Part shown: piece after piece, positions 1 through 4,939 of the stretch
How positions within the stretch are numbered: the first letter of the stretch is position 1
Layout: each line of letters opens with the position of its first letter
NCBI GenBank assembly: GCA_030673275.1
Contig: DAOVJL010000095.1
Span: forward strand, 1-5,567
Direction: 5' to 3'
Length of the DNA: 5,567 bases
From: Sulfurimonas sp.
Lineage (GTDB): Bacteria; Campylobacterota; Campylobacteria; Campylobacterales; Sulfurimonadaceae
Made by a program: the position numbers and the translations under genes
Notes under the pieces: model-generated
Database searches by the model: none
Seen by the model: only the letters and a program-made list of their open reading frames with translations
What the model was told of the DNA's origin: nothing

Positions 1-1936
1 CATTTAGTTTTCCACCACCAACGCCAAGTCCTAAAGCTTTATCACTTGCATGACATGATTCACATGTACGAGCTACTTTTTGAATTGTATGAGGCTGAAT
101 TGGTGCCATATCAATTGCATTTTGCCCCGCTTCGCCTGCTCCCTCTACATTTGGAATCTTGAAGATATGATTTTGAAGAAGTGCTTTTCCATCCTTACCA
201 ATAACCGTAATCGTAGTTTGACAACCCGGGACTGTTGGACTTACTCGACCTTCGCCATTTTGCGATAGTGCCGGATCTTCCCAACGAAGATAACCTCTTG
301 TTTCAGTAACTTTACCAGGAACTAAATATTTCTTCAAATCACGCATTCCACCTGTTGTGCCATGTTTATCTTGATCATGAGAAGCTTGTACATAATCAAT
401 ATTTTTCTTACCGTCGGAGTAATCAATTTTTACATGACAACCATAACACTGTGGTGCCCAAGTTGCATGGCAGGCATAGCACTCCATTCTGGAGTTATGA
501 ACCCCTATTGTATCCATAGAAAGTAGTCCAGCTGGAGAAAGTTCTTCGGTCTCTTTTAAAAGTTTTAATGGTTTTAACTCTATATTTTTCCCTGAAGCTA
601 GATACATAATAATCTTATTGCCCTTTTTAACAGCCTTTGGAAGTGGATTTCCTCTAGCTGTTAAAATATAACCATCTTCTTTATCGGGTACATACCCCTG
701 CTTTAGATACTCTTCTAAATCCTGTGCAACACCTCTGGCTTCACCTGTTGCTTCTGTTGTGTTAAACTCATCAGAATAACCGATAGGAAGTTCCCAAGGA
801 TATCTTTTAGTTGTTCCATGACAATCTTGACACTCAACCTCAACAGCAGCAGCATTTGCTCCACCTAAGAAACCATCACCATGAAGATCATTTGATGTAT
901 GGCAATCTTGACATAACATCCCTTTTTGATAATGAACATCCTCTTGCATGTGAAGGTATCTTTTTGTGTGAAGTTTTGGTTGAGCATTTCCCTCACTGTC
1001 AAAAGTCGACTGATACTCTGTCTCCATTAAACCTTGATATGAAACCCCTATTCTTTTACCGCGGTTATGACATGTAGAACATGTTTCAACCGGAACTCCA
1101 GAATAATTTATATCATTTATTTGAACTTTTACTTTACGTGAACTTTGAATCTGATGAGTTAGAAGATGCCCCTGTTTTTTAGAAGTTTTTTTATCTTTAC
1201 CCTCGTAATATCCCTCGTTTGAATATGGAATATGACAAGATGAACACCCTATTCCTCTAAAATCACCTCTTTTTTGTCTACCTTTTGAGCCGGTATGACA
1301 TCTCAGACACTCTTGGCGAAGATAAGTATATACAGCCAAAGATGGATCTTTATGAATCTCTTCTACAGTCGGTGCATCTGGAAGTTCATGCATCTCCTCT
1401 GGAAAAGCTTGTGGCTCCATTTTGGCGAGTTTTTGCATGTATTTTTTATATACATCTGTTCCAAGTCTTTTATCTGGAGAGTCAGGGTTTTTAGTATCAT
1501 AGTTACCTGCGGTATGTTGATACCCCTCTTTACCGCCGAAACTCCACATTGCACCTTGAATCTTACCCTGCTCTGTCATCATAAGTGAGTTCATCTGAGC
1601 GCCGACCTGATTTGGGTGACACATCCCACATGTATTTTCATTTATCCATGAACTTCCCGGTGCCGGATAATAATTCTTAGGACCTTTGTTCTCTTTAAAG
1701 TATTTTACTGTGCCATTGTGAGCATATTTTTTACTTTTAGATTTCGGATTACCGCCATGACATACAATACAGTCATTGCCTTTATGTCCAGCCTTCTCTG
1801 CGATCTTAAGTATCTCTTTCATCATACCGGAGTCTCTGTCCCTGATATCTTCTATACCTTTATGGCAAACAATACACTGGTTTGCACTAAAAGCTAAAGA
1901 GGTAAAAAATAGAAATAAAATAACTTTTTTTATCAT
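1..1936 (-). CDS. Exported multiheme cytochrome c with at least 11 haem sites (C-terminus outside window)
   Basis: The minus-strand frame is open from the ATG at 1936 to the left edge, giving 645 codons without a stop. Residues 1-18 form a Sec signal peptide: two lysines at 3-4, a hydrophobic core, and a likely cut after A18 (AFSA). No lipobox is seen, so the protein should be a soluble or C-terminally anchored periplasmic electron carrier or oxidoreductase. Eleven CXXCH covalent haem c sites lie at residues 21-25, 56-60, 103-107, 210-214, 231-235, 286-290, 342-346, 369-373, 486-490, 497-501 and 625-629. Sixteen further histidines could act as distal ligands. Sites 9 and 10 are only 6 residues apart, while three stretches of over 100 residues lack haem. 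C572 belongs to no CXXCH. The start is 3 nt after the nusB stop with a weak AGAG ribosome site, which suggests translational coupling. The substrate is unknown. The number of haems exceeds NrfA (5) and the octahaem HAO, OTR and MccA types, and no CX15CH site is visible. The cytochrome class is certain; the subfamily is not assigned. Confidence 0.93.
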   Translation of the reverse strand, partial: MIKKVILFLFFTSLAFSANQCIVCHKGIEDIRDRDSGMMKEILKIAEKAGHKGNDCIVCHGGNPKSKSKKYAHNGTVKYFKENKGPKNYYPAPGSSWINENTCGMCHPNQVGAQMNSLMMTEQGKIQGAMWSFGGKEGYQHTAGNYDTKNPDSPDKRLGTDVYKKYMQKLAKMEPQAFPEEMHELPDAPTVEEIHKDPSLAVYTYLRQECLRCHTGSKGRQKRGDFRGIGCSSCHIPYSNEGYYEGKDKKTSKKQGHLLTHQIQSSRKVKVQINDINYSGVPVETCSTCHNRGKRIGVSYQGLMETEYQSTFDSEGNAQPKLHTKRYLHMQEDVHYQKGMLCQDCHTSNDLHGDGFLGGANAAAVEVECQDCHGTTKRYPWELPIGYSDEFNTTEATGEARGVAQDLEEYLKQGYVPDKEDGYILTARGNPLPKAVKKGNKIIMYLASGKNIELKPLKLLKETEELSPAGLLSMDTIGVHNSRMECYACHATWAPQCYGCHVKIDYSDGKKNIDYVQASHDQDKHGTTGGMRDLKKYLVPGKVTETRGYLRWEDPALSQNGEGRVSPTVPGCQTTITVIGKDGKALLQNHIFKIPNVEGAGEAGQNAIDMAPIQPHTIQKVARTCESCHASDKALGLGVGGGKLN

Positions 1937-1939
1937 AGA

Positions 1940-2344
1940 CTACTCTGGTTTATCTTTACTTATTGCATCAAGAACACCGTTAATAAATTTAGGTGACTGC
2001 TCTGTACCAAATGCTTTAGTGATTTCAACTGCTTCATTTATTACAACGGCAGAATCAAGCTCTCCAAAAAGTATTTCGAAAGTCGCTAGCCTAAGAGTAG
2101 CGCGCTCAATACTTCCTAGTCTTTCAAAATCCCAATCTTTTAAATGATCAATAATCGCCTTATCGCAAGCTTCAAGATTTTGCATAACACCATCAAAAAG
2201 ACCCAATGCGAAATCTTTTTGTTTATTACGAATCTTCTTCTCTTCTAAAATCTCATCTGTATGCTCAGCTATATTTCCATTTCCTAAATCATAAGCATAT
2301 AAAAGGCTTACAACGGCCATTCTTGCATGATGTCTAGTAGCCAT
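1940..2344 (-). CDS. nusB: Transcription antitermination / rRNA processing factor NusB
   Basis: This is a 134-residue, all-helical NusB, the usual family length. NusB pairs with NusE (ribosomal protein S10) to bind boxA RNA, and it supports antitermination and rRNA maturation in the cytoplasm. Family landmarks are the arginine-rich N-terminus ATRHHAR (residues 2-8) and LLYAYD (14-19), followed by W71 and RLGSIERATLRLATFEIL (75-92). The C-terminal hallmark is INEAVEITKAFGTEQSPKF (102-120) followed by INGVLD. The ATG at 2344 is chosen because AAGGAG at 2355-2350 sits 5 nt upstream. A TTG one codon earlier is in frame but would lie only 2 nt from that ribosome site. The gene follows ribH after a 134 nt spacer and is followed after 3 nt by the multiheme cytochrome gene. 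Confidence 0.97.
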   Translation of the reverse strand: MATRHHARMAVVSLLYAYDLGNGNIAEHTDEILEEKKIRNKQKDFALGLFDGVMQNLEACDKAIIDHLKDWDFERLGSIERATLRLATFEILFGELDSAVVINEAVEITKAFGTEQSPKFINGVLDAISKDKPE

Positions 2345-2383
2345 CAATTCTCCTTAATTTTACTTCATAAAATGAAGGGAACC
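2342..2383 (-). repeat. Leader repeat copy 1 (nusB), with two stacked hairpins at the ribosome site
   Basis: This block matches the ribH leader block at 2941-2984 with 38 identities in 44 aligned columns, counting from the start codon. It contains the nusB ribosome site (AAGGAG, 2355-2350). It also contains an AT hairpin with arms 2357-2363 and 2367-2373 and loop TTC on the plus strand; one pair is G-U in RNA. A second hairpin, ATGAAGGG / CCCTTCAT (2372-2379 and 2383-2390, 3 nt loop), adjoins it. If only its inner six pairs form, the two stems stack end to end. Position and structure suggest a translation or RNA-processing element, but function is inference. Confidence 0.6.
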
Positions 2384-2392
2384 CCTTCATCT

Positions 2393-2401
2393 ATTTTATC
2401 A
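2393..2401 (-). promoter_or_regulatory. Possible internal extended -10 box before nusB
   Basis: The minus strand reads TGATAAAAT, an extended -10 shape (TG-N-TAAAAT), about 50 nt before the nusB ATG. No TTGACA-like -35 is visible at 16-18 nt. If active, it would allow nusB and the cytochrome gene to be transcribed without kdsA and ribH. In DNA this AT-rich the match may be chance. Confidence 0.25.
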
Positions 2402-2433
2402 CGGTATCAAAAGTAATTCCGTTACCTACGTTA

Positions 2434-2475
2434 ACACTAGGTTTTCTTCGGCAGAAAGCCCGCGACACTAGTGTC
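2434..2475. repeat. Nested inverted repeat in the ribH-nusB spacer
   Basis: An outer pair (plus-strand ACACTA 2434-2439 with TAGTGT 2469-2474) encloses a hairpin GGTTTTCT / AGAAAGCC (2440-2447 and 2453-2460, loop TCGGC, one G-T/G-U pair). The right arm is also part of a perfect 12-nt palindrome, GACACTAGTGTC (2464-2475), so two alternative foldings compete. The element begins 3 nt after the ribH stop. No T-run follows the stem on the minus strand, so it does not look like an intrinsic terminator. It could be an intergenic repeat unit or an RNA-processing site. The rest of the spacer (2402-2433) shows only short 4-bp inverted repeats. Confidence 0.5.
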
Positions 2476-2478
2476 TTT

Positions 2479-2943
2479 TTATATAGCCTCGTAAAGGTCA
2501 AGCATCTCAATAACAGTAGTCATAGCTTCAAAACCTTTATTACCTGCTTTTGTACCGGCTCTCTCAATTGCCTGCTCAATTGTATCGGTAGTTAAAAGAC
2601 CAAACGATACCGGTTTTTGATACTTAAGACTCATTGTCGCTATTCCCTTTGTAGCTTCAGCAGAAACATAATCAAAGTGAGGAGTAGCACCTCTGATAAC
2701 CGCACCTAAAGCACACACTGCATCATATTTACCAGATGCTAAAAGTTGATCAACAACCATTGGAAGCTCAAATGCTCCTGGGATTAGTACATGTGTCAAA
2801 TCAGCCTCTTCTCCACCATGACGTTTAAATGCATCCTCTGCACCTTCAACTAATCTATCAACAATAAAGTGATTCCATCTTGTACTAACTATTGCTATTT
2901 TTTTTCCGTTAATTACTTTTAATTTACCTTCTACTAACTTCAT
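2479..2943 (-). CDS. ribH: 6,7-dimethyl-8-ribityllumazine synthase (riboflavin synthase beta chain)
   Basis: This 154-residue lumazine synthase condenses 5-amino-6-ribitylaminouracil with 3,4-dihydroxy-2-butanone 4-phosphate, the penultimate step of riboflavin synthesis. The family typically assembles as pentamers or 60-mer shells. W23 stands where an aromatic residue stacks on the pyrimidinedione. IPGAFELP (54-61) is the substrate loop. [14 protein letters not shown] (80-93) holds the phosphate-binding GAT segment and the catalytic His89. R128, in the segment [16 protein letters not shown] (115-130), matches the family's phosphate-binding arginine. The start has a good ribosome site, AAGGA at 2954-2950. 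The gene lies between kdsA and nusB, an order known from Campylobacterota. No FMN riboswitch consensus is seen upstream. Nothing in the protein is unusual. Confidence 0.97.
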   Translation of the reverse strand: MKLVEGKLKVINGKKIAIVSTRWNHFIVDRLVEGAEDAFKRHGGEEADLTHVLIPGAFELPMVVDQLLASGKYDAVCALGAVIRGATPHFDYVSAEATKGIATMSLKYQKPVSFGLLTTDTIEQAIERAGTKAGNKGFEAMTTVIEMLDLYEAI

Positions 2944-2984
2944 CTATTTTCCTTATATTTTATTTCATAAAATTCAAGGGAACC
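2941..2984 (-). repeat. Leader repeat copy 2 (ribH), with AT hairpin at the ribosome site
   Basis: This is the second copy of the element at 2342-2383, covering the ribH start codon, ribosome site and upstream hairpins. The AT hairpin is a perfect 7-bp stem here (arms 2957-2963 and 2967-2973, loop TTC on the plus strand), so the one base difference from copy 1 still allows pairing in RNA. Behind it AGGGAA / TTCCCT (2977-2982 and 2987-2992) can form a 6-bp stem with loop CCTT. Beyond 2984 the two spacers become dissimilar. Confidence 0.6.
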
Positions 2985-3003
2985 TTTTCCCTATTATTTG
3001 TCC

Positions 3004-3080
3004 GTAAAAGGAACAAGTCCCTTTTACTTCGCTTGGACCGCTGTGGTCACTCATCGTGGAAAATGCCATTGGTTAGCATT
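3004..3080. repeat. Cluster of small inverted repeats in the kdsA-ribH spacer
   Basis: Three consecutive stem-loops are visible: GTAAAAGG / CCTTTTAC (3004-3011 and 3020-3027, 8-nt loop), GACC / GGTC (3036-3039 and 3045-3048), and AATGC / GCATT (3062-3066 and 3076-3080). The stretch is richer in G+C than its surroundings and resembles an intergenic repeat cassette rather than a riboswitch. A 31-codon minus-strand frame (3069-2974) runs through it but has no recognisable product and no clear ribosome site. Function is unknown. Confidence 0.4.
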
Positions 3081-3085
3081 CCTAA

Positions 3086-3108
3086 AAGAGAGAGATTAAA
3101 TCTCTCTT
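3086..3108 (-). terminator. Weak stem-loop over the kdsA stop, possible leaky terminator
   Basis: The minus strand carries AGAGAGAT-TTA-ATCTCTCT, an 8-bp perfect stem (arms 3107-3100 and 3096-3089), followed by CTTTTA. The stem includes the kdsA TAA stop. The T-run is short and the stem only half G+C, so at best it would attenuate read-through into ribH. It may instead protect the kdsA mRNA end after processing. Confidence 0.3.
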
Positions 3109-3887
3109 ATTTTCTTTATTGTAACTATTAATTTTTCTAACTCATCAAGTTTTACCATATTTGGTCCATCACTAAGTGCAATACTTGGATCAAAATGTGT
3201 TTCCATAAAGAAACCGTCTACACCAACTGCTGCCGCACCTTTTGCCAAGTATGGAACCATTGAGCTGTCTCCGCCAGTTTTGCCGTCTTGTGCAGTTGGC
3301 ATCTGAACAGAGTGAGTTGCATCAAATATAACCGGTGCGAACTTTCTCATAGTAACTAAGTTTCTCATATCAACAACCATGTTTCCGTATCCAAAAGAGT
3401 TTCCTCTCTCACAAAGATATACTCCATGCTTTTTAGAGTTCTCGTAAGTTGCCTCATTGCATCCACGAGTCTGCAATACTTTTAAAACAGGATACTCCAT
3501 TGCATCACCACTTAAAAACTGCCCTTTTTTAATATTTATAATTTTATTTGTCTTCGCACATGCTACAAGCAGGTCAGTTTGACGACATAAAAAAGCCGGT
3601 ATTTGAAGCATATCCACAACCTCTGCAACTTGCGCTACTTGAGTTGACTCATGTACATCTGTAACAATTTTATATCCAAAATCATCCTTGACTTTCTGAA
3701 GGATTCTAAGTCCCTCTTCAATTCCGAGTCCACGAAAACTCTCTAAAGATGTACGATTTGCCTTGTCAAAACTAGCTTTAAAATAAAAATCTATAGAATC
3801 ATCTTCGTGATACTGCTCTAAAGATTTTGCTATTTTAAAAATATTTTCTTCACTCTCGATAACACAAGGTCCTGTGAGTAATATCAT
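3096..3887 (-). CDS. kdsA: 2-dehydro-3-deoxyphosphooctonate aldolase (KDO-8-phosphate synthase), metal-dependent type
   Basis: KdsA condenses phosphoenolpyruvate with arabinose 5-phosphate to give KDO-8-phosphate for the inner core of LPS, in the cytoplasm. At 263 residues it has the normal length for this TIM-barrel family. Seen motifs are GPCVIES (6-12), [12 protein letters not shown] (36-47), the FLCRQTDLL segment (99-107), [12 protein letters not shown] (122-133), and DATHSVQ (189-195) followed by METHFDP (228-234) and SDGPN (239-243). The cysteine in GPC (C8), with H192, E229 and D240, matches the four metal ligands of the Aquifex-type enzyme; metal-independent E. coli KdsA has Asn at the cysteine position. 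The ATG at 3887 has AAAAGG 6 nt upstream (3899-3894). The gene opens the run kdsA-ribH-nusB-cytochrome. Confidence 0.97.
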   Translation of the reverse strand: MILLTGPCVIESEENIFKIAKSLEQYHEDDSIDFYFKASFDKANRTSLESFRGLGIEEGLRILQKVKDDFGYKIVTDVHESTQVAQVAEVVDMLQIPAFLCRQTDLLVACAKTNKIINIKKGQFLSGDAMEYPVLKVLQTRGCNEATYENSKKHGVYLCERGNSFGYGNMVVDMRNLVTMRKFAPVIFDATHSVQMPTAQDGKTGGDSSMVPYLAKGAAAVGVDGFFMETHFDPSIALSDGPNMVKLDELEKLIVTIKKIREI

Positions 3888-3924
3888 TATTTACCTTTTA
3901 AATACCATATAAAAATAGAGAGAG

Positions 3925-3933
3925 ATTATATCA
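3925..3933 (-). promoter_or_regulatory. Extended -10 promoter of the kdsA operon
   Basis: The minus strand reads TGATATAAT, a consensus extended -10, about 37 nt before the kdsA ATG. The transcript would start near 3918, giving a leader of roughly 30 nt that includes the AAAAGG ribosome site. No TTGACA-type -35 is seen, which is usual in Campylobacterota, where the -35 is weakly conserved. It lies in the 79-nt gap after the transporter gene, where no strong terminator is visible. Confidence 0.6.
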
Positions 3934-3966
3934 TAATGGCTTTAATCTAAAATTACCTTATTATAA

Positions 3967-4854
3967 TTACTTCGCTCTTGCCACCATAATTCCAGCAAAA
4001 ATGATTAAAGCAATTCCACATGTAGTTATCATACTTGGAAGCGAATCACCAAGAAACAGTCCAACTAAAATTGCAAAAACTATATTTGAATAACTTACAG
4101 CTCCAACAATTCCGGCCTTTGTTTCTCCGTAAGCCTTTGTCATAAAATACTGAGAGAGTGTTCCCAGTACTCCTAAACCGACTACATAAAACCATACAAT
4201 GCCATTTGGCATAATAAACTCACCCAGCATAAAGTCAAGTTCACGCATGTAGAAATATTTTGATAAAAGAAAAAGGATTATCGGACCAATAGTTCCAACT
4301 AAAGTAAAAGAGAGAACTATCGCTCTTGTATCGTAGTAACGTCTTAGTTCTCTAACAGAAGTATAGGCGAGCGCCGCTCCCACTCCACTAAAGATTCCAA
4401 GTATGTCATATTTACTAAACCCGATACCTGTTGGCTGAGTAATAAGCAGTATCCCGCCAAAGCCTATAAATATAGCAAGCCATGCACTAGGTGAGAGTTT
4501 CTCTTTTAAAAAAAGCCATGCGAAAATAGCTGTAAAAATAGGAGCAGTTTTAGAAAAGGTAACTGCATCACCAAGAGGAATATTTGCAATATTGTAAAAA
4601 TACGCAAGAAGTGCGGTAAAACCCATCATACCACGAAAAAGAAGTAAAAAAGGCTTTCCCCCTTGATGCATCATCGGCTTTTTATATACAGCATAACCTA
4701 TTATAATTACCCCAAAAATATTTCTAAAAAAAACAACCTCAAGTGAGCTCATATGCTCCGATGCTAATTTTGCAAATGCTCCCATAATAGCAAATATAAA
4801 TGATGCTAAAAGCATATACTTTATACCGCTGTTTAACTGTTTGATTCGTTTCAT
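3967..4854 (-). CDS. EamA-domain (DMT superfamily) inner-membrane transporter
   Basis: This 295-residue protein has the usual length and layout of the 10-TM drug/metabolite transporter superfamily. Two EamA repeats are visible, about residues 14-139 and 150-293. Hydrophobic segments lie near 12-30, 38-56, 68-88, 95-115, 121-140, 150-167, 176-198, 216-235, 247-267 and 273-292. The first repeat has the typical FRN (43-45), GDAVTFSKTAPIFTAI (95-110) and FLKEKLSP (115-122) before its last helix. The second has the matching LGDSLP (268-273). DMT members export or exchange small metabolites, and the substrate cannot be read from sequence. The ATG at 4854 lacks a clear ribosome site and lies about 7 nt after a TATAAT box, so the mRNA may be leaderless. 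The next in-frame ATG (residue 14, at 4815) would remove the cytoplasmic N-terminal tail and also lacks a ribosome site. The gene is divergent from the sensor gene at 4940. Confidence 0.92.
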   Translation of the reverse strand: MKRIKQLNSGIKYMLLASFIFAIMGAFAKLASEHMSSLEVVFFRNIFGVIIIGYAVYKKPMMHQGGKPFLLLFRGMMGFTALLAYFYNIANIPLGDAVTFSKTAPIFTAIFAWLFLKEKLSPSAWLAIFIGFGGILLITQPTGIGFSKYDILGIFSGVGAALAYTSVRELRRYYDTRAIVLSFTLVGTIGPIILFLLSKYFYMRELDFMLGEFIMPNGIVWFYVVGLGVLGTLSQYFMTKAYGETKAGIVGAVSYSNIVFAILVGLFLGDSLPSMITTCGIALIIFAGIMVARAK

Positions 4855-4861
4855 AAATGCA

Positions 4862-4867
4862 ATTATA
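4862..4867 (-). promoter_or_regulatory. -10 box of the transporter gene, close enough for a leaderless mRNA
   Basis: The minus strand carries a perfect TATAAT whose last base is separated from the ATG at 4854 by only 7 nt. Transcription normally begins about 7 nt after the -10, so the first transcribed base would be at or beside the A of ATG. This agrees with the missing Shine-Dalgarno sequence. No good -35 is visible. Confidence 0.45.
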
Positions 4868-4908
4868 CCGTTACAATCTGAGCCTATAATTCACATAGTA
4901 TTGAATTA

Positions 4909-4917
4909 TGTTACAAT
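4909..4917 (+). promoter_or_regulatory. Candidate extended -10 of the sensor gene
   Basis: TGTTACAAT (TG-N-TACAAT) would start transcription near 4924, leaving a leader of about 16 nt that includes GAGG (4931-4934). Other -10-like boxes nearby are TATAAT at 4885-4890 and TATAAA at 4921-4926; the latter would leave only a few leader bases. Which is used cannot be decided from sequence. The octamer GTTACAAT occurs twice in this divergent region, at 4870-4877 and 4910-4917. Confidence 0.35.
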
Positions 4918-4939
4918 TGGTATAAAAATTGAGGCAAAG

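Noticed and set aside
811..1077. Plus-strand reading frame with a Gln/His-rich peptide
   Set aside because: It lies antisense within the multiheme cytochrome gene; the Gln run is the complement of GTTGCTGCTG-like codons there, and no ribosome site or protein family fits.
1285..1588. Overlapping plus- and minus-strand frames within the cytochrome gene
   Set aside because: The minus-strand cytochrome frame is continuous here with regularly placed CXXCH sites, so these are shadows.
1861..1876. Lipoprotein signal for the cytochrome using C21
   Set aside because: The residues before C21 (ANQ) do not fit a lipobox, and C21 is the first cysteine of haem site CIVCH; a signal-peptidase I cut after A18 fits better.
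1776..2147. Plus-strand frame of 123 codons across the cytochrome/nusB junction
   Set aside because: It is antisense to two well-supported genes, has no recognisable domain, and its hydrophobic N-terminus is the complement of the cytochrome haem region.
2345..2347. TTG as nusB start codon
   Set aside because: It is only 2 nt from AAGGAG, while the ATG at 2344 has the normal 5-nt spacing and gives the family-typical MATRH start.
2974..3069. Minus-strand 31-codon frame in the kdsA-ribH spacer
   Set aside because: It runs through inverted repeats, lacks a clear ribosome site and has no recognisable sequence; chance is more likely than a small protein.
2944..3095. FMN riboswitch before ribH
   Set aside because: The conserved boxes of the RFN element are not present and the hairpins do not form the expected six-armed junction.
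3888..3966. Terminator between the transporter gene and kdsA
   Set aside because: No stem of useful strength followed by a T-run is visible on the minus strand, so read-through from the transporter into kdsA cannot be excluded.
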